Origin: Myxococcales bacterium
Lineage (GTDB): Bacteria > Myxococcota_A > Polyangia > Haliangiales > Haliangiaceae
DNA: 64,000 bases
Reading direction: 5' to 3'
Assembly: GCA_016707895.1 (NCBI GenBank)
Contig: JADJGV010000034.1
Span: 496,001-560,000, forward strand
In this document: piece after piece, positions 39,674-48,941 of the stretch
Layout of the letters: every line of letters begins with the position of its first letter
Position numbering within the stretch: the stretch's first letter is position 1
Program-made: the position numbers and the translations under genes
Notes under the pieces: model-generated
What the model saw: the letters and a program-made list of their open reading frames with translations, nothing else
Database searches by the model: none
What the model was told of the DNA's origin: nothing

Positions 39674-39677
<4 letters not shown>
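38718..39677 (-). CDS. squalene/phytoene synthase family protein (HpnC-like)
   Basis: 319 aa from GTG 39677, overlapping the HMG-CoA reductase stop by 4 bp. Family motifs are clear: YCEALCRAHHHNFPVAS, first aspartate motif FARVADDFADEP, second motif LIQDMPADLARGRIYVP. The HNFPVAS segment is typical of HpnC, which with HpnD and HpnE makes squalene via hydroxysqualene. I see no hpnD or hpnE here, so phytoene or another head-to-head condensation product remains possible. It is the last gene of the mevalonate operon and probably uses farnesyl or geranylgeranyl diphosphate supplied by it. Confidence 0.85.
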
Positions 39678-40969
<1,292 letters not shown>

Positions 40970-40980
40970 GCGGCCGGACC

Positions 40981-41898
40981 TTAGGGCCGCGGCCCCGGGA
41001 TGTCCACCCCGGTCGGATCGAGGGCGAGCGACAACGGGCACAGTCCGGCTTCGACGAGCGCGGCGGTCACCAGGTTACGCGCGAGCGCGGCCGGGCGCGC
41101 GATCACGACCAGATCGCCGCCGCCGGCGCCGGTGGTCTTGGCGACCGCGCCCAGCGGGGCCAGCCGGAGCTGCAGCGCGCGCACCGCGGCGGGGACCAGC
41201 GCGACGCCGGTGGTCGCCGCCAGCCGCGCGGTCGCCTCGGCGGCCGCGGCGAACCCGGCCAGCGCCGCCGGCGCGGTGGTGGCCCCCGCCAGCGCCGCCG
41301 ACGCGGCGGCGATCGCGGCCAGCGCGGCGTCGACGCCCGGGCGCGCGCGGGCCGCGGTGACCGCGGCCACCAGCGTCGCGGTGTCGGCCGGCGCGCCGGT
41401 CCAGGCCACGTCGAGCGCCAGCCCGGCCGGCAGCGCGATCGGCGCCACCGCGCCGCGGGTGAACACGATCGCGCCGCCCCAGGTCGAGGCGGCGATGTCG
41501 GCGCCGCTGCCGGCGGCGCCGCGCCGGCCCTGCGCCGCCGCGTGGGCCGCGGCCGCCAGCCGTCCGACGTGCGCGCGATCGAAGGCGCCGACCGCGTGCA
41601 GCGCCGCGGCCACCGCGGCGACGGTCGCGGCCGCCGACGACCCGAGCCCCAGCTTGTGGCCGTCCTGGCGCAGCGCCTCGCTGTCGACGGTGACCCGGGC
41701 CAGCGCCGCGGCGGCCTCGGCGCCGACCTCGCGGCCGAGCTCCTCGGCGGCGGCGGCCAGGAACTCGGACAGTGCGACCGGCGCCGGGCCGACCGTCGCG
41801 CGCACCCGGCGATCGACCGCGATCACCACCGCGGCGCCGCCGTCGAGCACCGCGTACTCGCCGGTCAGCATGATCTTGCCGGGCGCGGTGGCGATCAC
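40981..41898 (-). CDS. phosphomevalonate kinase, GHMP family
   Basis: 305 aa from GTG 41898, which overlaps the decarboxylase stop (GTGA). GHMP motifs: APGKIMLTGEYAVLDGG at the N-terminus, LGLGSSAAATVA (ATP loop) and TGAGGGDLVV near the C-terminus. Separating phosphomevalonate kinase from mevalonate kinase relies on the GEYAVLDGG/GLGSSAAATVA pattern and on the neighbouring genes filling the other roles. It phosphorylates 5-phosphomevalonate to the diphosphate. Confidence 0.85.
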   Translation of the reverse strand: MIATAPGKIMLTGEYAVLDGGAAVVIAVDRRVRATVGPAPVALSEFLAAAAEELGREVGAEAAAALARVTVDSEALRQDGHKLGLGSSAAATVAAVAAALHAVGAFDRAHVGRLAAAAHAAAQGRRGAAGSGADIAASTWGGAIVFTRGAVAPIALPAGLALDVAWTGAPADTATLVAAVTAARARPGVDAALAAIAAASAALAGATTAPAALAGFAAAAEATARLAATTGVALVPAAVRALQLRLAPLGAVAKTTGAGGGDLVVIARPAALARNLVTAALVEAGLCPLSLALDPTGVDIPGPRP

Positions 41899-42887
41899 GC
41901 CGGCTCCACGCCGGGGCCGGCCGCCGCCGTGGTCACCGCGGTCACGCCGGGCACCGCCGCCATCGCCGCCGCGACCGCCGCGCCGTCGGCGGCGCGGGTC
42001 AGCACCTTGACGTGGGGGCCGGCGTCCATCGTCGCCCACGCCCCGACGCCGGCCGCGCGCAGCTCGCGCACCGCGGCCAACGCCGCCAGCGTCGCCGGCT
42101 GCCAGTACAGCACGGTCGGCCGCGACGCGATCGCCGCCGCGTGCATCGCCAGCGCGCTGCCCTCGGTCACCGCGCCCAGCGCCTCGAGATCGCCGGCGGC
42201 GATCGCGGCTTCGGCGGCGCCCAGGTCGCCGTCGACGCACGCCACCCACGCGGCGTACAGCGGCGAGGTGGCGGCGCAGTGATCCATCGCGTCGCGCGAG
42301 CCGTGGGTCTTGGCCGCGCCGCCGCCGACCTCGGCGACGATCATCCGCAGGTCGGCGACGAACGCTGGCGCGGCGGCGATCGGCGTGGCGATCGCGTCGT
42401 CGCCGTCCGCGCGGGCGCCGGCGTGCATCCGCACCAGCCCGCCGTAGATCGAGCGCGCGGCCGAGCCGGAGCCCAGCCGGGCCAGGCGCGACAGCGCCGC
42501 GCCGTCGAGGTCGAGGCCGGCGGCGCGGGTCGCGGCCAGCGCCAGCGCGGCGAAGCCCGAGGCCGACGACGCCAGCCCCGACGCGGTCGGGAAGTGGTTG
42601 ACGCTGTCGATCGCGGCCCGGGCGTCGACGCCGGCCAGCTCGCGCACCCGATCGAGCCAGGTCGTGGTGCGGGCCAGCACCTTGGCGCTGGCGGCGGCGC
42701 CGTCGAGGGTCATCGCGTCGGCGGCCAGCGCGGGATCGAAGCGCACGGTCGTGACCGTGGTCAGCGCGTCGAGCGTCAGCGACAGGCTGCCGGCCGCCGG
42801 CAGGTTGCGCACGCCGTCGCGCTTGCCCCAGTACTTGACGAGCGCGATGTTGGCGCACGCGCGCGCGGTGAACGAACGACCGATCAT
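41895..42887 (-). CDS. mvaD: diphosphomevalonate decarboxylase
   Basis: 330 aa from ATG 42887. Diagnostic motifs: ANIALVKYWGKRD, SVNHFPTASGLASSASGF (phosphate-binding loop and catalytic region) and GSGSAARSIYGG. The late ATMDAGPHVKVL also fits. It decarboxylates mevalonate diphosphate to isopentenyl diphosphate. Both ends overlap neighbours by 4 bp, so translation is coupled through the operon. Confidence 0.95.
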   Translation of the reverse strand: MIGRSFTARACANIALVKYWGKRDGVRNLPAAGSLSLTLDALTTVTTVRFDPALAADAMTLDGAAASAKVLARTTTWLDRVRELAGVDARAAIDSVNHFPTASGLASSASGFAALALAATRAAGLDLDGAALSRLARLGSGSAARSIYGGLVRMHAGARADGDDAIATPIAAAPAFVADLRMIVAEVGGGAAKTHGSRDAMDHCAATSPLYAAWVACVDGDLGAAEAAIAAGDLEALGAVTEGSALAMHAAAIASRPTVLYWQPATLAALAAVRELRAAGVGAWATMDAGPHVKVLTRAADGAAVAAAMAAVPGVTAVTTAAAGPGVEPA

Positions 42888-43807
42888 GGAGCACCTCCCA
42901 GCGTCGTGACGAAGCCGTCGGCGCCGAGCGCGCGCCACGCGGCCACCACCGCGTCGGCGCGGTCGGGGGCCAGCGCGATCACCGCGCCGCCGCCGCCGCC
43001 GCCGGTGAGCTTGGCCCCGAGCGCGCCGGCGCCGCGGGCGCCCGCGACCAGCGCGTCGAGCCGCGCGGTCGAGACGCCGAGCCCGGCGAGGTGGCGGTGG
43101 CCCTCGTCGAGCGCCGCGCCCAGCGCCGGCCAGCCGGCGGCGCCCGCGGCCAGCTGCCCGACCGCGGCGTCGGCCAGCGCGCCGAGCCGCGCCAGCGTCG
43201 CGTCGGTCGCGGCGGGCGCGGCGGCCCGGGCGTCGGCCACCCGCGCCACCATCGCCGCGGTCGAGCGCGGCTGCCCCGACAGGCCGATCACCAGCGGCAG
43301 CGGCGGCGCCGCGATCGCGGTCAGCCCGGCGCCGCGCACGAACCGGCCGAGCCCGCCGGCGCTGGCCAGCGCGGCGTCGAGGCCGCTGGGGTTGCCGTGG
43401 AAGCTGCGCTCGGCGCGGTTGGCCAGCTCGGCCACCGCGCCGTCGTCGAGGGCCAGCCCGCGCGCGCCGGCCAGCGCGCGGACGATCGCCACGCACAGCG
43501 CCGCCGACGAGCCCAGCCCGGCGCCGGCCGGCACGGTCGCGGTCGCGGTCACGAGGACGCCGTCGGCCACGCCCACGCCGTCGCCGATCGCCCGCAGCGC
43601 CGCGGCCACCGGGTGATCGTCGCCGGCGGTCACCGCCACCGCGAACGCGCCGGTCACGGTCAGCGCCAGCGGGCCGGGCCGCGCCGCGGCCACCGCTTCG
43701 ACCCCGCGATCGATCGCGCCGGCCACCGCGGCGTGGCCGTACACCGCCGCGTGCTCGCCGAGCACGATCACCTTGCCGTGGCCGTGGCCGCGGGCGCCGG
43801 CGATCAC
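42884..43807 (-). CDS. mvk: mevalonate kinase, GHMP family
   Basis: 307 aa from GTG 43807, overlapping the isomerase stop by 4 bp. Motifs: GKVIVLGEHAAVYGHAAVA, PAGAGLGSSAALCVA, NPSGLDAA and KLTGGGGGGAVIAL. These fit mevalonate kinase better than the other GHMP enzymes of this operon. Cytoplasmic; it phosphorylates mevalonate to 5-phosphomevalonate. Confidence 0.92.
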   Translation of the reverse strand: MIAGARGHGHGKVIVLGEHAAVYGHAAVAGAIDRGVEAVAAARPGPLALTVTGAFAVAVTAGDDHPVAAALRAIGDGVGVADGVLVTATATVPAGAGLGSSAALCVAIVRALAGARGLALDDGAVAELANRAERSFHGNPSGLDAALASAGGLGRFVRGAGLTAIAAPPLPLVIGLSGQPRSTAAMVARVADARAAAPAATDATLARLGALADAAVGQLAAGAAGWPALGAALDEGHRHLAGLGVSTARLDALVAGARGAGALGAKLTGGGGGGAVIALAPDRADAVVAAWRALGADGFVTTLGGAP

Positions 43808-44892
43808 GGCCGCGCCACGCCCACCGCGGGCAGGCCGAGATCCTCGAGCCACCCGCGCAGCGGCGCGCCCAGGTGCCGCGGCGCCGCGCGCAGATCGGCG
43901 ACCCGGCGGCTGCCGGTCAAGAGCATCACCGCGCGCACCGACGCGATCACCCCGGCCAGGAGCTCGCCGATCGCCTCGACGCCGCCGGCGCGCTGCGCCC
44001 GCAGCACCGGCGCCGCCAGCCCGCCCAGCGCCGCGCCCAGCGCCAGCGCGCGCGCCACGTCGAGCCCGCTGCGCAGCCCGCCCGACGCGATCGTCGTGAG
44101 CCCGTGGCTGGCGCACGCCACGGTGGCCACCGCGGTCGGCACGCCCCAGTCCCACAGCTCGGTGCCGAGCGCCCGGGCCCGCGAGCCCTCGGCCGCGCGC
44201 CGCGCCTCGACCGCGACCCAGCTGGTGCCGCCGGCGCCGGCCACGTCGACGGTGGTCACGCCGACGAACTTCAGCCGCGCCGCCGCCTGCGCCGACAGCC
44301 CGCAGCCGGTCTCCTTGACGATCACCGGCACCGGCAGCGCGTCGACCAGCCGGGCGATCGTGTCGACCGCGCCGCGGAAGTCGCGATCGCCGTCGGCCTG
44401 GATCAGCTCCTGGCCGGGGTTCAGGTGGATCGCCAGCGCGTCGGCCTCGATCTGCTTGATCAGCTCGATCACCCGCGCGGTGCCGAGCGCCTTCGCTTGC
44501 ACCACGCCGAGGTTGCCGATCAGCACGACCCCCGGCGCGACGTCCTTGACCCGGAACGTCGCCAGGAGCTCGGGGTGCTCGGCCATCGCCCGCTGCGAGC
44601 CGACGCCCATCGCGAGGCCGGCGGCGGCCGCGGCGGTCGCGACCTCGCGGTTGATGCGCGCCGCGGTCGCGGTGCCGCCGGTCATGCCGGTCACCATCAC
44701 CGGCGCGGCCAGCCGGTGGCCACACAGCTCGACGTCGAGCTCGAGCTCGTCGGCGGCCAGCTCGGGCAGCGCCTGGTGCACCAGGTGGACGTGCTCGAGC
44801 AGCGTCGTGCGCTCGGCGAAGTCGGCCTCGCCCGAGGCCGCGACCTCGAGGTGATCGGCCTTGCGCCGCGCGATCGCAGGTTCGTCGACCAT
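43804..44892 (-). CDS. fni: type 2 (FMN-dependent) isopentenyl-diphosphate isomerase
   Basis: 362 aa from ATG 44892. Characteristic motifs: RKADHLEVA at the N-terminus, VTGMTGGT, MGVGSQR, HLNPGQELIQADGD (catalytic Gln and metal-binding Glu region) and IASGGLRSGLDVA (flavin phosphate site). It interconverts isopentenyl and dimethylallyl diphosphate. It is the first gene of the mevalonate operon: a TAGAAA box sits exactly six bases before the ATG. Confidence 0.95.
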   Translation of the reverse strand: MVDEPAIARRKADHLEVAASGEADFAERTTLLEHVHLVHQALPELAADELELDVELCGHRLAAPVMVTGMTGGTATAARINREVATAAAAAGLAMGVGSQRAMAEHPELLATFRVKDVAPGVVLIGNLGVVQAKALGTARVIELIKQIEADALAIHLNPGQELIQADGDRDFRGAVDTIARLVDALPVPVIVKETGCGLSAQAAARLKFVGVTTVDVAGAGGTSWVAVEARRAAEGSRARALGTELWDWGVPTAVATVACASHGLTTIASGGLRSGLDVARALALGAALGGLAAPVLRAQRAGGVEAIGELLAGVIASVRAVMLLTGSRRVADLRAAPRHLGAPLRGWLEDLGLPAVGVARP

Positions 44893-44898
44893 CGCCGG

Positions 44899-44904
44899 TT
44901 TCTA
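44899..44904 (-). promoter_or_regulatory. putative -10 box (TAGAAA) of the mevalonate operon, leaderless geometry
   Basis: TAGAAA, then six bases, then ATG 44892. The 53-bp gap after the UbiA gene and this box suggest the mevalonate operon has its own promoter. Confidence 0.4.
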
Positions 44905-44945
44905 GCACGCTGCCGCCCCGCCGGCGGCCGGGCGCCGGCCGCGCG

Positions 44946-45827
44946 TCAATACACCATCAACAGCACCAGCGCGCCGAACGCCAGGCCGTTGAGCAAGAAC
45001 AGCGGGTCGCGCAGCATCGCGTCGGTGGGGCTGTCCTCGCCGGCCTTGCGCAGCGCCAGGTCGGCGAAGCGCAGGATGCCGACGGCGCCGAGCGGCGCGG
45101 TCCACACCAGGTTGCGGGTGCCGAAGAAGCGGATGGTGTGCGCGTCGAGCGTGTACGCGACGTACGCGCCGATCGTCGCCAGCGCCAGCACGATCATCGA
45201 CCACTGCACCGCCGTCGGGTGGTAGCCGGCCAGCGCCGCGCGGGTGGTGCCGACGTCGCGGCCGGCCAGCTTGGCGCGGGCCAGCTCGTGGGCGCGCTTG
45301 CCCAGCCCCAGGAACATCGCCAGCAGCCCGGTGCACGCCAGCAGCCACGGCGACGGCGCGACGCCGATGGCCGCGCCGCCGGCCATGACCCGCAGGATGA
45401 ACCCGGCGGCGATCAAGATGACGTCGACGAACGCCACCTGCTTGAGCTTGAAGCTGTAGGCCAGGTTCTGCGCGAGGTACACGCCGGCCCACACCCCCGC
45501 CATCGGCGCCAGCGCGAACGCGGTGCCGAGGCCGGCCAGCGCCAGCACCGCCGCGACCACCAGCGCCGCGCGCTCGCCGAGGTGCCCCGCGGCGATCGGC
45601 CGCTTGCACTTGGTCGGGTGCGCGCGATCGGCGGCCACGTCGAGCACGTCGTTGAACGCGTAGACCGCGCCGGCCAGGGCGCAGAACGCCGCCACCGCCA
45701 GCGCGGCGCGCAGCGCGTAGTGCCCGTCCGCGAGGTGCTTGGCGAACACCAGCGGCGCGGCCACGAACACGTTCTTCACCCACTGGTGTGGGCGGAGCGT
45801 CTTGAGGACTGCGCGGGCCGGGCTCAT
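44946..45827 (-). CDS. UbiA-family prenyltransferase (decaprenyl-phosphate phosphoribosyltransferase-like)
   Basis: 293 aa with about eight or nine hydrophobic segments. The N-terminal LRPHQWVKNVFVAAPLVFA and the first Asp motif NDVLDVAADRAHPTKCKRPIA match the subgroup that includes decaprenyl-phosphate phosphoribosyltransferase; YSFKLKQVAFVDVILIAAGF also fits. It is an integral membrane enzyme using a polyprenyl acceptor or donor, which suits its place next to the isoprenoid operon. The exact substrate pair cannot be read from sequence. ATG 45827 chosen; longer starts add a charged, non-family extension. Confidence 0.8.
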   Translation of the reverse strand: MSPARAVLKTLRPHQWVKNVFVAAPLVFAKHLADGHYALRAALAVAAFCALAGAVYAFNDVLDVAADRAHPTKCKRPIAAGHLGERAALVVAAVLALAGLGTAFALAPMAGVWAGVYLAQNLAYSFKLKQVAFVDVILIAAGFILRVMAGGAAIGVAPSPWLLACTGLLAMFLGLGKRAHELARAKLAGRDVGTTRAALAGYHPTAVQWSMIVLALATIGAYVAYTLDAHTIRFFGTRNLVWTAPLGAVGILRFADLALRKAGEDSPTDAMLRDPLFLLNGLAFGALVLLMVY

Positions 45828-45896
45828 CGGCGAGCGCGCGGTGTTAGCACGGGGCTCGACGCGATGCCGAGTTCCCGGCGCCAACCGTGCGGTGGG

Positions 45897-47774
45897 CTAC
45901 GGCGCGACCGCGGCAGAACCCGTGCCCGTCCCCGAACCCGAACCCGTCGCCGTGCCCGTCCCCGATCCCGTCCCCGATCCCGATCCCGTCCCCGATCCCG
46001 TCCCCGATCCCGATCCCGTCCCCGATCCCGATCCCGTCCCCGATCCCGTCCCCGATCCCGCGCCCACGCCGGCGTCGCCATCGTCGGCGGCCGGCGCGGC
46101 GTCCTCGGTGTCGGTGTCCTCGGTGTCGGTGTCCTCGGTGTCGGTGTCCTCGGTGTCCTCGTCCTCGTCGTCCTCGAAGTCGCCGCCGTCGTCGGCGCCG
46201 CCGTTGGCCTCGACCCAATCGGCGATCTTCGCCGTCTCGCAGGCCTTGGCCTCATCCGGCGCCTTCTTGCGGCAGTTGGTGACGTCGGTGAACAGGCCCA
46301 GGCAGTTCTCGCGCTCGAACTCGTCCTCGATGCCCTTGCACTCGTCCTGCTTCTTGACCGTGCCGTCGGGCAGGGTGACCTCGTCGACGTTGATCACCGC
46401 CTGGGCGCTGGACTTCACCACCGCCACCAGGCCGTCGAGGGTCCCGGTGGGCTTGGGCGGCGGCACCACGGTCAGGCTCGGCACGTAGGTCACGATCAAC
46501 AGCGCCGCCATCACGGTGAACATGAATGGCAAGGTCGCGACCGTGACCTCCAGCAACGGTTTTCGAAACTTGAAGCTGGAGATGAACAGGTTGAGGCCGA
46601 TCGGTGGGTGCAGGTAGCCGATCTCGAGGTTGAGCAAGAAGATCACGCCGAGGTGGTACGGGCTGACGTCGTACTCGTGGGCCACGGGCGCGATCAGCGG
46701 CACGACGATCAAGATCGCCGAGAAGATGTCCATGACCATGCCGGTCAGGAGCAAGAGCCCGTTGAGCGCCAGCAGGAACGCCCACCGCGAGTCGATGTGG
46801 TCGCGGGTCCAGTGCACCAGCTTGGCGGGGACGCCCGCGGTCACCAGGTAGTTGGTCAGCGCGGTCGCCGAGTAGATGATGATGAAGATCGCGCCGATCA
46901 GCGCCATCGACTCCTTGGTGATGGCCCACAGCGCCTGGGGCTTGAGGTCGCGGAAGATGCCCATCTCGACGATGATCAGGTACAGCACCGTCAGCGACGC
47001 GATCTGCGAGATGTCGCCGACGCCCTTGGCCAGGCCCAGCAAGATCAAGATCGGCAGGAAGATCACCGGCAGCGCGCCGGGCAGCGAGGCGAACAGCTCG
47101 CCCCACTCGAACTTCTGGCGCGGCACCTTCTTGATGATCGCGATCGCCACCACCAGCGCCGACAGCATCAGGATCAGCAGCGCGCCCGGGATGATGCCGG
47201 CGAAGTAGAAGCGCTCGGTGGCCCACTCCCATTGCCAGTTCTCGGGCTTGGGCTGGATGCGCTGCAGGCCATAGATCGTGCCGAACAGGATGATCGGCAG
47301 GGCCGGCGGGAACAGCAGGCCGACCGAGCCGGTGCCGGTCACCAGGCCGAGCGCGAACCGCTCGGGGTACCGCTGCTTGATCAGCGCCGGCATCAACAGG
47401 CCGCCGAGCGCGACGATCGTGACGCCCGAGGCGCCGGTGAACGTGGTGTACACCGAGCACGCCAGGATCGTGACGATGCCGAGCCCGCCCGGCACCCAGC
47501 CCAGCGCGGCGTTGGCGAAGCGCACCAGCCGCTCGGCGGTCTTCGACGCGGCCATCACGTAGCCGGCGTAGATGAACAGCGGGATGCTCGAGAAGATCGT
47601 CGACTTGTCGCCGGTGCCGAGGCTGAAGAACTCGTAGGCGAAGCCGCCGAAGTCCTTCTCGAAGCCCTTGGTGCCGGTCTCGGCGCCGATCGCGGTCAAG
47701 AACAACATCACCGCGAACAGCGGCGAGCCGGCGACGAACGCCAGCACCAGCAGGATGATCAGGAGCGTCAGCAT
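45897..47774 (-). CDS. dctM: TRAP transporter large permease DctM with long repetitive C-terminal tail
   Basis: 625 aa. Residues 1 to about 430 are a standard DctM: about a dozen hydrophobic helices, with typical segments IPLFIYAGYVM, TGASGVTIVALGGLLMPAL, GSVGLLFPPALPIILFG and HPPIGLNLF. A tail of about 190 residues is unusual: a four-cysteine stretch (DECKGIEDEFERENC, NCRKKAPDEAKAC), an acidic run of DTEDT repeats and a GSGTGSG-rich end. DctM proteins usually stop near 430. Whether the tail is periplasmic or cytoplasmic is unclear. It starts 1 bp after the DctQ gene. Confidence 0.9.
   Translation of the reverse strand: MLTLLIILLVLAFVAGSPLFAVMLFLTAIGAETGTKGFEKDFGGFAYEFFSLGTGDKSTIFSSIPLFIYAGYVMAASKTAERLVRFANAALGWVPGGLGIVTILACSVYTTFTGASGVTIVALGGLLMPALIKQRYPERFALGLVTGTGSVGLLFPPALPIILFGTIYGLQRIQPKPENWQWEWATERFYFAGIIPGALLILMLSALVVAIAIIKKVPRQKFEWGELFASLPGALPVIFLPILILLGLAKGVGDISQIASLTVLYLIIVEMGIFRDLKPQALWAITKESMALIGAIFIIIYSATALTNYLVTAGVPAKLVHWTRDHIDSRWAFLLALNGLLLLTGMVMDIFSAILIVVPLIAPVAHEYDVSPYHLGVIFLLNLEIGYLHPPIGLNLFISSFKFRKPLLEVTVATLPFMFTVMAALLIVTYVPSLTVVPPPKPTGTLDGLVAVVKSSAQAVINVDEVTLPDGTVKKQDECKGIEDEFERENCLGLFTDVTNCRKKAPDEAKACETAKIADWVEANGGADDGGDFEDDEDEDTEDTDTEDTDTEDTDTEDAAPAADDGDAGVGAGSGTGSGTGSGSGTGSGSGTGSGTGSGSGTGSGTGTATGSGSGTGTGSAAVAP
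45920..46065. repeat. tandem GATCCC/GTCCCC hexamer repeats coding the GSGTG tail of DctM
   Basis: Alternating GATCCC and GTCCCC hexamers run with little variation through this stretch and encode Gly-Ser/Gly-Thr pairs. Such simple coding repeats are prone to length change by slippage; assembly may also have collapsed or expanded it. Confidence 0.75.
46101..46165. repeat. 15-bp tandem repeats coding DTEDT units in the DctM tail
   Basis: The unit GTCCTCGGTGTCGGT occurs about four times, encoding the acidic Asp-Thr-Glu-Asp-Thr pattern. Confidence 0.75.
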
Positions 47775-47775
47775 G

Positions 47776-48468
47776 TCAGCCCGCCACTTCCGGCTCGGGC
47801 GCGGTCTTGCCCTGGCGCAGGTAGTCGATCTCGATGACGATGTGCAGGGTGACGTGGAACATGATCAGCACGGCGCACACCGGGATCAGCCAGCCCACGG
47901 TCGTGGTCGGGATGACCTCGTAGTGCTGCTTCTCCTTGGTCAAGGCGTGCTGGATGAGCCGACCGCCGTGGAACAAGAGCGCGCCGGCCAGCAGCGCGGC
48001 GACGTTGGTGAACACCCGCACCAGCGCCTTCACCTTGGTGGGGAACAGCGCCGAGACCAGGTCGAGGCCAAAGTTGCGCCGGCTCTGGGTGGCGTAGGCG
48101 GCGCCGAGCATGCCGATCGAGAACGCCGACAGGCGCACGATCTCGATCGCCCACAGCGGCCGTTCGCTGGCGAACATGTCGATGAACGTGCGGTACAAGC
48201 TGACCAGGACCAGCACGGCGAACGCGCCGAACAGCCCGGCGCGCTCGCCCGCGCCGACCGCCTCGTCGATCCGGCGCACCGCGCGCGCCAGCGGTGGCTC
48301 ATCGGCGAAGTGATCGACCACGTGGGGCTCCGGGAACGCGACGGCCACGGCTACGCCCATCCCCGTCGCGGCAGGTGGTTCGGTCTTGAGGTGGACCTCG
48401 CCATCGGCCTTGGGGTCGGGCAGGTCGGGCGATGGCTTGACGGGTGGGTCATCACCGGATGCGCTCAC
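47776..48468 (-). CDS. dctQ: TRAP transporter small permease DctQ
   Basis: 230 aa from GTG 48468. A ~65-residue charged N-terminal extension precedes four hydrophobic helices (AGLFGAFAVLVLVSLY; LSAFSIGMLGAAYA; VFTNVAALLAGALLF; WLIPVCAVLIMFHVTLHI), with the family segment SRRNFGLDLV. It pairs with DctM to form the sodium-coupled TRAP permease. A TAAGAT box is six bases before the GTG, supporting this distal start. It is separated from dctP by a zinc-ribbon gene on the opposite strand. Confidence 0.85.
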   Translation of the reverse strand: MSASGDDPPVKPSPDLPDPKADGEVHLKTEPPAATGMGVAVAVAFPEPHVVDHFADEPPLARAVRRIDEAVGAGERAGLFGAFAVLVLVSLYRTFIDMFASERPLWAIEIVRLSAFSIGMLGAAYATQSRRNFGLDLVSALFPTKVKALVRVFTNVAALLAGALLFHGGRLIQHALTKEKQHYEVIPTTTVGWLIPVCAVLIMFHVTLHIVIEIDYLRQGKTAPEPEVAG

Positions 48469-48474
48469 ACCAGC

Positions 48475-48480
48475 ATCTTA
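48475..48480 (-). promoter_or_regulatory. putative -10 box (TAAGAT) of the dctQM operon, leaderless geometry
   Basis: TAAGAT, six bases, then GTG 48468. It would let the permease genes be transcribed separately from tatT-dctP. Confidence 0.5.
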
Positions 48481-48587
48481 CGCAGGATCCGGAACCTGCC
48501 TCAACCGATGCCGCCACCAAGTGCTCGTCCCGTCGGCCGCGTCGCGGCAGCCACCACGGTCGACTCGAGTGGAGGCGGCGTCTCGGC

Positions 48588-48593
48588 TACCCT
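48588..48593 (+). promoter_or_regulatory. putative -10 box (TACCCT) of the zinc-ribbon gene, leaderless geometry
   Basis: TACCCT, six bases, then ATG 48600. It is divergent from the dctQ promoter within a 131-bp gap. Confidence 0.45.
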
Positions 48594-48599
48594 CGCGCC

Positions 48600-48776
48600 A
48601 TGCCGATCTGCCGCGAGTGCAAGGACGAAGTCGATCGCCTGGTCTCGGTCAAGGTCGCCGGCAAGGCCGTCAAGCTGTGCGCCGACTGCGCCGACCGCGC
48701 CCGCGAGGGCGCCGAGATCGCCGAGGCGAGCGAATCGGTGATCCAGGGCATGATGGGCTTCAAGGGCCGCCGCTAG
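48600..48776 (+). CDS. small zinc-ribbon protein
   Basis: 58 aa. Two CxxC pairs (ICRECKDEVD and KLCADCADRARE) form a zinc ribbon, followed by a helical tail ending GMMGFKGRR. No known function; it could bind RNA, DNA or another protein. It is encoded opposite to, and within, the TRAP gene cluster. A strong terminator-like hairpin follows its stop at 48818-48844. Confidence 0.7.
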   Translation: MPICRECKDEVDRLVSVKVAGKAVKLCADCADRAREGAEIAEASESVIQGMMGFKGRR

Positions 48777-48817
48777 CCACCAAGCGCGCGAGCACCGCCG
48801 CGCTACCTCCGAAACGC

Positions 48818-48844
48818 AACCGCCCCGCACGAGGCGGGGCGGTT
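48818..48844. terminator. bidirectional terminator-like hairpin
   Basis: Perfect 11-bp stem AACCGCCCCGC / GCGGGGCGGTT with a 5-nt loop, placed between the convergent zinc-ribbon and dctP genes. The A/T pairs at the base give a short TTGTT run on the plus strand. Confidence 0.7.
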
Positions 48845-48895
48845 GTTCCCTCAGACGGCCCCGCGCTGAACGCTCCGGGCCGTTTCGGGTGGGGG

Positions 48896-48934
48896 CCCCG
48901 GCGCATGCCGGGGGAGGGTCTTACGAAAGACCCT
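48896..48934. terminator. tandem hairpins at the 3' end of dctP
   Basis: Hairpin 1: CCCCGGC / GCCGGGG with loop GCAT. Hairpin 2: AGGGTCTT / AAGACCCT with loop ACGA. They lie 7 bp beyond the dctP stop codon. The two-hairpin layout next to a minus-strand stop codon resembles the repeat elements at 25778 and 38650, although the sequences differ. Confidence 0.55.
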
Positions 48935-48941
48935 CTCTAGG

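Noticed and set aside
45920..46165. Regular repeats that could be taken for a CRISPR array.
   Set aside because: The repeat units are 6 and 15 bp with no unique spacers, and they lie in frame inside dctM.
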